A DNA stretch of 64,000 nt from the NCBI GenBank assembly GCA_003013855.2, contig PVNU02004100.1:1338501-1402500 (forward strand), read 5' to 3'. The notes beneath the pieces were generated by a model. The model searched no databases. It worked only from the letters and a program-made list of their open reading frames with translations, and was not told the DNA's origin. Below, piece after piece: positions 44,223 through 54,821 of the stretch (its first letter is position 1; each line of letters opens with the position of its first letter). This DNA comes from Liriodendron chinense (lineage: Eukaryota > Streptophyta > Magnoliopsida > Magnoliales > Magnoliaceae). The translations under genes and the position numbers were made by a program.

Positions 44223-47200
44223 TCATAAACTATATCCGAAACAATGCTTCTTGTTTAGCAAGATGTACAGACTATGGTTGATTTTCTATGGGTGAATGTT
44301 CATACCCAGTCTAAGTTAAAATGAGAGCATAAATTGGACTCTCCAACTTGTAAGATCAGGATGCTCTTACCAAAAGGAAAGTGACTTCCCCTGCTGAAAA
44401 TAAGCCATTGCAATTTTTTTCAAGGAAAAGGTTTTGAATAGAGGACTAGTTTATCCAATGAATACAATATTTATACCAGAGAAGTATTGCCCTCCAACCC
44501 ACCCCAAAACAAATACATTTTCAAAATGATAAATATTAAGCGACATGATGTGAATCTTTTGCCAAGAAAACAGAAACACACATGCATACACTTATTATTA
44601 TCATAGCATTGTCTGAGCTTACCTGGGGCAAACTTTAAGAACCTTTTTTTTAAGATTTTAAGAAATCATGTTTCAACAAACAAAATTCAAAATAATTCTC
44701 ATGATTTACTTGCAAAGTTAATGACTGGCTACCCACCTCACTTCAACCCCCCACCTTTACCTCTCTTGGGACCAGTTGGCGCATCGCTACCAAACAGAGC
44801 TTCCCTATAGCTGTGGCGAGGCTGCGATGATGATGGCAGTGTTTGTGTATTCATTAGGGCAATACAGGTGGCCAACATGTAATGTTCTTCCATAAGGAAG
44901 ACACTATATTTTTGTATCCAACAAAAATTCTCATGTTTTCCACGAAATTCATGAATTATTCGCAATTATTCAGAGAACATCCAAATACTTGGTCAAATAT
45001 TAATATTTATGAATGAAAAGAAAAAGCAAAAGCCAAAATGATTCTTCCAAAAATCTTTTCCTATTTACATTAAAAAAAAAGTTATGACCGTTTAGAGCTT
45101 TTTCCACATACCCCACCTGTATCATAAACTATATCCAAAACAATGCTTCTTGTTTAGCAAGATGTACAAACCATGGTTGATTTTCTATGGGTGGATGTTC
45201 ATACCCAGTCTAAGTTAAAATAAGAGCATAAATTGGACTCTCCATCTTGTAAGATCAGGATGCTCTTACCAAAAGGAAAGTAACTTCCCCCGCTGAAAAT
45301 AAGCCATTGTAATTTTTTCAAGGAAAAGGTTTTGAACAGAGGACTAGTTTATCCAATGAATACAATATTTATACCAGAGAAGTATTGCCCTCCAACCCAC
45401 CCCAAAACAAATACATATTCAAAATGATACATATTAAGCGACATGATATGAATTTTTTGCCAAGAAAACAGAAACACACAAGCATGTAGTTATTATTATC
45501 ATACATTGTCTGAGCTTCCCTGGGGCAAACTTTAAGAACCTTTTTTTTAAGATTTTAAGAAATCATGTTTCAACAAACAAAATTCAAAATAATTCTCATG
45601 ATTTACTTGCAAAGTTAATGACTGGCTACCCACCTCACTTTAACCCCTCACCTTTACCTCTTGGGACCAGTTGGCGCATCGCTACCAGACAGAGCTTCCC
45701 TATAGTTGTGACGAGGCTGTGATGATGATGGAGTGTCTGTTTATTCATTAGGGCAATACAGGTGTAACAACCCGAATTTTCAAATCGTACGGAACCCGAA
45801 TAGGTACTCGAGTTTAGCACTAATTAACTAAACTTGATTAATTAACCGCGGTTAGTAGACAAATAAATACGCTTGATCAAGTCCAAATAAGGCACAAAAA
45901 TGCATGCTACCGACTAGATAATCCGATGTACGGAACTGATTATCCGAAATCGGACCATTCGCGACTAAAACTCTTAAAATGACTCTAGACCGTTCGTTAG
46001 GGGACCAATGATTAGGAAGTTATAGGATTACATCCGACGTAGTGGACTTGTCAAAGTGTGTAAATCAGATTGTCAGAGCGACGCTCCGAAATGCACAACT
46101 TATCCCCGAGGCCAAGAGCATGCATTTGCGAGCTCTGCCTCAGTTTTGATCCAAAAAGTCTATAAATAGAAATTCTTTTAGAATTTAGAAATTAGATTTT
46201 TAAAACCTTAGTTTTGGGTTTTCTCTAGGGTTTTTTAACCGTTTTCTTCATAGATCGACGACCCGCTATCGGAATTAAGTTCCGATAGCTACATACAGTA
46301 GCCTGGAGGTAAGACTACCTACTGTGTAGATGAAAACCGATTTTCCACGCGTTATCTCCGCCCTAAATCACATCTATTTGTCATACAGGTTTAGGGTTTC
46401 ATGCAGTTTCGAAATACGTATAACAGGTGAGTTCGATACGTAAAACCTCACGCAAAGGTGAGGACTATTTCTACCAAGTTAGGATTTATTCGCCTAAATT
46501 AGTTTCAATTAATGAATTAGGTAGTTATAAATGTATGTTTTTTTTTATTTAATTGATAAACATGTATTTATTGTTTTACTTTAATATAACTGCTATAGAA
46601 ATTCCATGTATGTTAACTTCGGTATTCATATGGAAATCTGGCGAAATGGGCTATAGTGCCCAAAATGCATATCAAGTGTTTGGTGAAATGTCTGAAAGGC
46701 GGGATCGCGTTAAATGATATTCGGAATGCCGAATTGTAAAGCGAATTTGCTTTTATAGTATTGTAAGGACAATATGTTACATTTACGCCATACTTGAATA
46801 ACATGAATTGCGAACATTTAGCTTAGATTGACGCGCAAAAACCGCATGTATGAAACAACCTACTTTGGGTTGGTATTCATTGACTCATCCAGTTGACCAA
46901 GGCAGAAATGGGCTGACCAACACAGCTAGGGCTATCAGGGTGATTTCACCAAAGGCCGATCACGTCGGGGTTCACCCAATCCATCGGATTAACTCAAATC
47001 GAAGTCGATTCCTATTGTGTGAAATAGATGCTACATACTTAAAGATGGAACCTGGAATACCACAATCTCTGATACTACGCAGTCTACTTATAACCATTAG
47101 CGGGAACACCGTCCACGAAGTCTCAATGAGCCAAGCATGGTGATATGGGATACCATGTCTGTGTTATCAGCCTACGTTGGTGACGAGCCCCCATAGTGTT

Positions 47201-49233
47201 CCGTTGAGCATATTTGGGTACACAACCTTGACCATCTTAACATGTCGTGTTTGGGTGCACAGCCCTAGATGTTTCTAAAATGTTTATCGGGTGCACAGCC
47301 CTAGCGATCCTAAATGTTATTATGGATACGCTTTAAAATGTTATTATGGTGCACAACCCTGACTATGTTCCAAAAATGTCTACACTTGGCTATGATTTTT
47401 CGTGCCTGAGGGCGAGATAGCCAGTGGATATAGGGCATTGGTGACGAGCCAATCACACCTATCACAAGACTCTTGGTATGATGGCGGTATTCTGGTTTCC
47501 CAAATATTGTTGCTTGAAAATCACTATTTAAGGAAGGTTTGGGCCAAACCACACAAATCACACATTGATTAAACCTATACATTTTTTTATTACTTCAGAT
47601 ATAAATTGTTTGCATGGAGTTTGCGTCATTACTTGAACTTGCTTAGGTCGATAATATGCTAACTTAGAAAAATAGTAACACTGAGTTAGCTACTCACTCC
47701 CACTTGGGACGATGTTTTAAAACAACAACCAGACCCTATTGACACAGGTACCCTAGAGATGTCTGCCACGGAGGAGGCATACGAGGACCAGGTCGAGAAG
47801 TTCCCCTACTTTTAGTTGACCAAGGGTCAGGACTAGGCGTTGGTGCCTCAGTCAGTTCTGGGGACAGTTGTTGTCTAGAGACGTCGGCATATGCCATATT
47901 TTTTTGGATTTGTATCTAAGCCCCAGTTGTGTGGCTAGTATTTTGGGTGTTTGTGTATTTTGGACATGATGATATAATACTTCACCTCTTACATCCAGTT
48001 AGAAATACACACTACTTAGTTTTATTCTGTGCTTTAGCTTTGGTGCCATTAATCAAACTATTAATCACACTTCCACTTCGAAAGTGACACTCGGAAATTC
48101 AGAGATCGGGGTCATACTAGATCACTGGAATTCGGGGCGTTACAACAGGTGGCCAACATGTAATGTTCTTCCATAAGGAAGACACTAATTTTTGTATCCA
48201 ACAAAAAATCTCATGTTCCATGAAATTCATGAATTATTCGCAATTATTCAGGAACATCCAAATAGTTGGTCAAATACTAATATTTATGAATGAAAAGACA
48301 AAGCAAAAGCCAAAATGATTCTTCTAAAAATCTTTTCCTATTTACATTTAAAAAAGATAAAAGTTATGACCATTTAGAGCCTTTTCCACATACCCCACCC
48401 GTCTCATAAACTATATCCGAAACAATGCTTCTTGTTTAGCAAGATGTACAAACCATGGTTGATTTTCTATGGGTGGATGTTCATACCCTGTCTAAGTTAA
48501 AATGAGAGCATAAATTGGACTCTCCAGTTCCCCTGCTAAAAATAAGCAATTGTAATTTTTCCAGGGAAATGGTTTTGAATAGAGGACCAGTTTATCCAAG
48601 GAATACAATATTTATACCAGAGAAGTATTGGCCTCCAACCCACCCCCCAAAAAATACATATTCAAAATGATACATATTAAGTGACATGATATGAATTTTT
48701 TCCCAAGAAAACAGAAACACACATTAAGAACCTTTCTTTTTTTTTTTCTTTTTTTTTTCGAAAGATTTTAAGAAATCATGTTTCAACAAACAAAATTCAA
48801 AATAATTCTCATGATTTACTTGCAAAGTTAATGACTGGCTACCCACCTCACTTTGACCCCCCACATTTACCTCTCTTGGGACCAGTTGGCGCATCGCTAC
48901 CAAGCAGAGCTTCCCTATAGCTGTGACGAGGTTGTGATGATGGAGTGTTTGCGTATTCATTAGGGCAATACAGGTGGCCAACATGTAATGTTCTTCCATA
49001 AGGAAGACACTATATTTTTGTATCCAACAAAAATTCTCATGTTTTCCACAAAATTCATGAATTATTTGCAATTATTCAGAGAACATCCAAATATTTGGTC
49101 AAATATTAATATTTATGAATGAAAAGAAAAGGCAAAAGCCAAAATGATTCTTCCAAAAATCTTTCCTATTTACATTAAAAAAAAAAAAAAAAGAAGTAAC
49201 GACTGTTTAGAGCTTTTTCCACATACCCCACCC
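44223..49233. repeat. Three tandem copies of a ~0.9-kb repeat, middle copy interrupted
   Basis: Each unit starts TCATAAACTATATCCRAAAC: unit 1 at about 44223, unit 2 at about 45121, unit 3 at about 48407. Unit lengths are about 898 bp, 907 bp (without the LTR insert at 45763-48144) and 826 bp (with internal deletion). Each has a minus-strand stretch reading PRHSYREALFGSDAPTGPKRG-like text (44738-44965, 45635-45760, 48830-48950) that matches nothing I recognise for certain. Confidence 0.9.
45763..48144 (+). mobile_element. Solo gypsy-type LTR, 2382 bp, with 5-bp target duplication
   Basis: TGTAACAACCCGAATTTTC ... GGAATTCGGGGCGTTACA; the ends form an imperfect inverted repeat. Target duplication ACAGG at 45758-45762 and 48145-48149 restores the uninterrupted repeat unit seen at 44870. 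TATA-like TCTATAAATAG near 46160. A diverged GGGTGCACAGCCCTA repeat occupies 47205-47365, and CACTGAGTTAGCTACTCACT near 47681 is shared with other gypsy LTRs here. No coding region. Confidence 0.92.
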
Positions 49234-49429
49234 AATATTGCACAACTTCATTTCTTTTTTCCTTCTTTATCGAAATTTTTTCTTATTCTCAATTTCTACA
49301 TCACCTAATTTTCCCAAAATACAAACTTTTCAACCATGGAATCTCCACACAAAAAAATCCAGCATATTCTTTTGTTTTGTAATTGGCAATATGGTAACCA
49401 TGAGTTTAATTTGATAACTAAATGCTCCA
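49234..49429. other. Unassigned AT-rich spacer
   Basis: Between the tandem array and the LINE target duplication. Poly-T and AT-rich, no feature recognised. Confidence 0.5.
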
Positions 49430-49604
49430 AACTATGTTCAATGGTTTTTTTATTTTTTTTTATTTTGAACTTTGATGATATATATATAAAAGGCTGAGGC
49501 CGAAATATACAAATATACAAAACCAACTAAACAAAAGAACCCAACCACATAAAGGGAATCACTACAAAGCCACTCCCAAAAGAAAAGAGAGGAGAAACAA
49601 CAAG

Positions 49605-49990
49605 TTACGATTCCACCCACTCCTTCACAAAGAGAATAGCCCGCCGAAAAACTTGCACTGCTCTATTACTTTTGTTTCTGAAGCATCCCTCATTCCTTTC
49701 CCACCATAAAGCCCAGAGAATTGCCAACAAGCTTAAACGCCACCTCATTTTCCCTTCTTTGCCCATCCCTCCCCCTTGCCAAGCTTTAAGAAGATCCTCT
49801 ATCTTTTGAGGAAACACCCAAAGAACCCCGAAAAATTGAAGAAGGTCCCAGATCTCCTTGGCAAAGATGTAGTGAATGAACAAGTGATCCATCGTTTCTG
49901 CACCTTTAAAGCACATCAAACAAATGTTCGGAAGGATCATCTTTATTTTACACAGATTGTCATTAGTAAGCACCTTATTCCTCCCTACTA
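49605..49990 (-). pseudogene. LINE C-terminal zinc-binding RVT domain
   Basis: Open for about 130 codons: RNKVLTNDNLCKIKMILPNI, CLMCFKGAETMDHLFIHY, FAKEIWDLLQF and WERNEGCFRNK. This is the conserved plant LINE tail (LPNICLMC....E..DHLF.HC). The last Cys of the motif is Tyr here. Its upstream half lies across the copia insertion at 60019. Confidence 0.9.
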
Positions 49991-49992
49991 GC

Positions 49993-50214
49993 TGTGGGAA
50001 AATTTTTCTCATTATGCAGGGGTTTATTTGTAAATAGGAAAAATAGGGGTCTTAGATATAATTTTATGTTTATTAGGAGGTTATTTGTAAATAAGGAAAA
50101 CCCTACATATAGAAAGGAAAATAAAGGATTGAGCTCTCACATTTTAAAGAGCTCTAAGGTTTTCTATCTCTCTCTCTACAATCTCTCTCTTTACAATCTC
50201 TCTAAAAATCCACA
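49993..50214 (+). repeat. 5' LTR of copia element (222 bp)
   Basis: TGTGGGAAAATTTTTCTC ... AAAAATCCACA. Contains a single copy of a ~61-bp unit that is present three times in the 3' LTR. Polypyrimidine TCTCTCTCT-ACAATCTCTC near the end. Confidence 0.93.
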
Positions 50215-50227
50215 TGGTATGGGAGCC
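50215..50227 (+). promoter_or_regulatory. Primer-binding site, initiator Met tRNA (degenerate)
   Basis: TGGTATGGGAGCC directly after the LTR, two substitutions from TGGTATCAGAGCC. Confidence 0.8.
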
Positions 50228-50735
50228 ACATTGCTGTTAAGGGTGAAAGAAGACATCAAGGAACTCAAGGAGAAGTTTTTCCATCCTAGTAACCTGCCAA
50301 CATCAGCCGTATGGCAGTCGTACGGTCAGTTGGGGTCAAATCCACCTACACCTCGTGCGGCTACATGAGAGGAGTCTAATGGTGATTTTTCTGAAATTTT
50401 TTGGAATCGTTTGGTATTTTTCCTACATTTTCTATGTTTTTCTGGAAACCGACCCACCTATCGTACATTTTTCAGATTTCTTCTTAATTAGGGGTTTTTT
50501 ATGTGCAAAACCTATATTGTTTGGGTCGTTTTTGGATGATCTATACATTGGAAGTGATTTCAGGCAAATTAGACGCATACATTTGATGATTTGGTTAAAA
50601 ATAGGGGTCGGTTGGACTGTTTTTTCCTCTTTTTAGGCGCTGCACATACACCATCTGTTCGGTGTATAATTTTGTGACTATTTTATGATTTGTATCTCTT
50701 GTTAGTGATGGTTTTATCCGTGATTTTATAGATTT

Positions 50736-51760
50736 ATGGATCCCAAAGTTGTTGGACATCATCATGAGGGACCGCTCTCCATTACTTCCACCAAGTTCAA
50801 CGGGAGTAACTTTCTTTTATGGTCCCGGGTTGTCCGAATGTACGTTATTGGGAAGGAAAAGCTTGGGTTTCTCACTGGCACTTCTAAAAGCATTCTGCTT
50901 CACCATCTGCTGATTTTGCAAAGATAGATGCGTGGGATTATTTGAATGCTATCGTGATGGGCTGGATCCTCAATTCTATGGAGCCTAGTATTGCTTCTAC
51001 TTACTTCTTTTATAAGACTACATCTGATCTGTGGAAGTCTCTAAATGATACTTGTGGAACTGTTTCCAATAAGCCCCGCATCTTTCAGTTGACTACGGAA
51101 CTTTACTCTCTCACCCAGGAAAATGTCTGTTACTAAGTATTTTGGGGCCTTGAAAGGCCGTTGGGAGGAGTTAATCCACCTACGACCTTTGAGTGAACTC
51201 CCAGACAGTCGTAGCGTAGAAATCGTGAAGACACGAGAAGATGAAGCCAAAACTTTTTAGTTTCTGGCAGCCCTGAGTAGTGAGTATGAGGCACTACGTA
51301 CTCTGTTGGTTGCTACACATCCATTTCCTTCACTCCAGACAACCTAATCCATCGTTCATACTGAGGAGGCCCGCAGATGGGTGATGATAACACCAGTTGT
51401 CACCCAGGAGAGGACTGCTTTTACATCTACCACTATTCCATCTGAGAGTCGCAATGGTGGCTTGGACAATCAAGGGGCCTTCAGCAAAGGACGTGGTCGT
51501 GGCTGCGGGAGATTTATGTGCACTCATTACAGTCAATCTGGACACACTCGGGACAGGTGTTTTAAATTACATGGTCGCCCTGCTGCTCATATTGCGACTT
51601 CTTATGAGATTAAAGCCACATCTAATACTCTTGGTGGCCTTTCTCTTGATCCATCTCCTGCTTAAGATTAGACAGATACTGTTACCATGACTCGAGCCGA
51701 TGCTCTCGATCTTCAGCGACTCCGGACTCTTCAGGCTCAGTCCACATCTTCTGCCTAATA
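50736..51760 (+). pseudogene. copia gag
   Basis: Starts at ATG 50736: MDPKVVGHHHEGPLSITSTK then FNGSNFLLWSRVVRMYVIGK. Continues in other frames with NAIVMGWILNSMEPSIASTY and RIFQLTTELYSLTQENV. The zinc knuckle near 51517-51560 reads CTHYSQSGHTRDRC: the second Cys of CX2CX4HX4C is Tyr. At least two frameshifts and several stops. Confidence 0.88.
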
Positions 51761-51819
51761 GCCTTCTGCCTCCTTTATTGCAATAACCACAGGTACTGCA
51801 CTTCATGCCTCTTCATCTC

Positions 51820-52272
51820 CTGTGACCTAGATTATTGATTCGGGAGCCTCAGATCATATAACCGGTAGGCATAGTTGTCTTATCCCGTCCAGTTCCACTG
51901 TTTGTCATCGTCTAGTTCGTCTTGCTGATGGAACCTCCGCACCAGTGGAATATATTGGTTCTGTCTTTTTTTCTCCTTCTCTCACCTTATCCAATGTTCT
52001 CTATGTTCCTAAATTTAGTGCACATTTGATCTCTGTTAGTAGTCTCACTAAAGCCTTAAACTGCTGTGTGATTTTCTTTCCTTCTTATTCTCTCTTTCAG
52101 GACTTGAGTACGAGGAGGACTATTGGTGTGGGCTATGAGCGCGGTGGTCTCTACTTTTTGCATCAGGGGAAGCTTTCTGCTGATAGTGTTTCTGCTCCAT
52201 CTTCTTCGTTTATTTCTGCTTCTAATACTTTAGAGTCTCGAAAGGCTTCTGCCGCATTGTGGCATGCACGCC
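51820..52272 (+). pseudogene. copia protease and GAG-pre-integrase region
   Basis: IIDSGASDHITGRHSC (catalytic DSG intact) preceded by TAG in place of the usual Trp. Then VRLADGTSAPVEYIGSV, LSNVLYVPKFSAHLISVSSL and SAALWHARLG, where the reading text is cut by the LTR insertion at 52278. Confidence 0.9.
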
Positions 52273-52454
52273 TTGGTTGTAAGGCCCGTACCCTTATTTG
52301 CTCTCAGTACGTTTAGCTTCCGGTGCTGGTACGTCCCAGATGGATCAGATTAGCGAGTCTTGATCGCGACCCTATTTTGGTACCGCATCGACCCAAGATC
52401 TATACCCTGGCGACCGCGTAAGCAGCTGCGATTCCAACACCGCGCAGGCACGCC

Positions 52455-52520
52455 CCATTGTGATACCCGATGTGAAAGTTACGATCCCCATTGTGATACC
52501 CGATGTGAAAGTTACGATCA
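52455..52520. repeat. ~32-bp direct tandem duplication
   Basis: CCCATTGTGATACCCGATGT followed by GAAAGTTACGAT occurs twice in tandem. Confidence 0.95.
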
Positions 52521-52866
52521 TTTGCGCAATCTAAGACGGGCCACGCAACGCACATGTGGCGCGGGCCCCACTTGCACAAGTTCCTAAAAAGTCTAATCAA
52601 TCAATCAACCACCCTATCTATCAATCAATCAATCCTCCACCCACCCCCATCACCTTTTTCTATCAATCCATCACCTTCCATGCTAAAACCCCAAAAGTCA
52701 ACACCTACCCTACCCTATAGCTATTAACCATCATTCCTCTTACTTTTTCCTTCCCTATCTACCCCTCTCCCTTTTAATCCCTCATCTATCCTCAAAATCT
52801 CTACCCATACAAGGGCCATATGTATGAGGCTTTCCCATTCCCATTTTGCAAAAAAAAAAAGAGAGC

Positions 52867-52870
<4 letters not shown>

Positions 52871-52911
<41 letters not shown>
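52871..52911. repeat. (GA)n microsatellite
   Basis: 41 bp of GA repeat following an A-rich run in the giant LTR. Confidence 0.95.
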
Positions 52912-52915
<4 letters not shown>

Positions 52916-54263
52916 GGGAGTTAGGAGAGTCAGAGGAGCTCATCCGAACCGTCCGATTGACGACCCAACCCGATCAAACCGTCCATTCTCTAAGTGAGTG
53001 CAAGGGAGATGAAAATCCCTCTTTATCAATGCTTCATTTCATTTTTTTGGGCCCACAAGGGTAGGACCCACCTTGTGCATGTATGGTATGTGTGGTGGAC
53101 CCCATAGTGGCGAGGGACCACCCCGACAGACGTTTCTCACCGCTTCTTCCCTACATTTCCTTCCATTCACTTCCTTACTCCCCTTTTTGGACTGTTGTGG
53201 GGCCCACAAGTGGGCCATGCTGTGAGACAGCGTGCCCCGCACGCTGGCACAGCGTGGACCACCCTGTGTGGTCCACCATGATGCTTATTTTCCATCTCAC
53301 ACCATTCTTTAGATCACAAAGATCTGGATGAAGGAAAAACACAAAGATTGGCTTGATCCAGAATTTTTGGGCCCACCTAGTGATGGTTAAACTGATGGAC
53401 GGATGGGATCGTCCATGTATGGACCCCACAGAGCTAGAATAATAATAATAATAAAAAGGGGAAGAGAGTCCACGGACGCTGGATGTCCTCAGCGTCAGAG
53501 ACGCTGGAATGGCATGAGTGGGGTCCCCACTCGTGGGACCCACCTTGATGTTTGTGTTGGATCCACACCGTCCATCTGTTTTCCCGGATCATCTTAGGGC
53601 CAGGGCCCAAATATGAAGAAGTTCTAGATTTTAAGCGGGCCGCACCACATGAAACAGTGCAGATAATGATGTCTACTGTTGAACTTTCCTTGGCCCACCT
53701 TGATGTTTGTAGCCTACGTAACATGCCCAATATAGGACTCATTGGGTCCCCCATGAGCTGGGAAACCTGATAGACGGAGTGGATCGTACTCATGTGGGCC
53801 CCACTGGATGAAAAAAAACAAAAAACCAAAAACAAAGACAGCGACAGAGACGCTGGGAGTAACCAGCGTCCACGGACGCTGGGCTCCTTAGGCTTCACAA
53901 GGTGGCCCACCCTGTGGGTCCCACCATGATGCGTATGTTATATCCACTCTTTCCATCTGTCTCTCCATATCATTTTAGGCCAAGGGCCCAAAAATGTGAG
54001 AGATCCAAACCTCAAGTGGGCCATACCAAAGAAAAGATTTCTCTGCTATTGAAACCTTCTTGACCCCACTTAGTATTTAAATATAAACATAATATTATAT
54101 TATATATAATATTATATATCATATCATAATGTAATATATTATATATCATCTAATGAGTAGGGAGAGGACGTCCTCTCTGGACAGAAGGGAGACGTCCCAA
54201 CCCATTCCTAGCTTAATCGAGCAGTGGGTCACCATGGCACCACCCTGATGTATGTGTGCTATC

Positions 54264-54821
54264 CAGTGTTTTAAATAGCTATGCTATGTAGTGTGTAGCT
54301 TACGCTACATAGCGTAGCTTAGCCTAAACGCTACGTAGCTCATGAAAATAGCTTAAGTTGCTTGTAGCCTACGCTACATGATTAATTTGGATACGCTACA
54401 CGCTTCATAGACTATGCTACATGCTACATAGCTCACATTACAAGTCATTTTTCACTATAACATTAAAATTAATAATTTTTTAATGATTTGTTACATTTTT
54501 CTATTTCAATGAAAATTCGTTAGTCTTTTCGATGCTTTTAGTAAAATAATATAAGAAATAGTTTTAAATAAGTTTTATTGCTCTTTCACTTTTATACTCA
54601 ATCATTATCGCTTGCTATTACTTTAGGTTGCATTTGGTTGCACCAAATATCATGAAATTTTGTTAAATTTTATTATTTATCATCTAATTTGGTGCAATCA
54701 AGTGCAACCTTGATTAAAAATCTAAGTAGTGTGTAGCTTACGCTACACGCTATGTAGCTTACGCCTCACGCTTCAAAGGGGTGAAGGCTACGCTACACGC
54801 TATTCGCTATTTAAAACACTG
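54264..54821. mobile_element. hAT-type MITE, 558 bp
   Basis: Terminal inverted repeats CAGTGTTTTAAATAGC and GCTATTTAAAACACTG, with the perfect 8-bp target duplication GTGCTATC at 54256-54263 and 54822-54829. The sub-terminal regions are rich in GTAGC(G)TACGCTAC inverted motifs. An 8-bp duplication plus CA(G)TG ends define hAT. No transposase. Confidence 0.93.
54626..54709. mobile_element. Mini-MITE or hairpin inside the hAT MITE
   Basis: 84 bp with inverted ends GGTTGCATTTGGTTGCACCA and TGGTGCAATCAAGTGCAACC (a few mismatches). Style resembles Tourist/PIF termini, but a clean 3-bp target duplication was not found. Confidence 0.6.

Noticed and set aside
44738..44965. Minus-strand 75-codon frame in the tandem units as an aminopeptidase exon or separate gene
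   Set aside because: It does not match the preceding aminopeptidase text, lacks matching splice sites, and is disrupted differently in each repeat unit.
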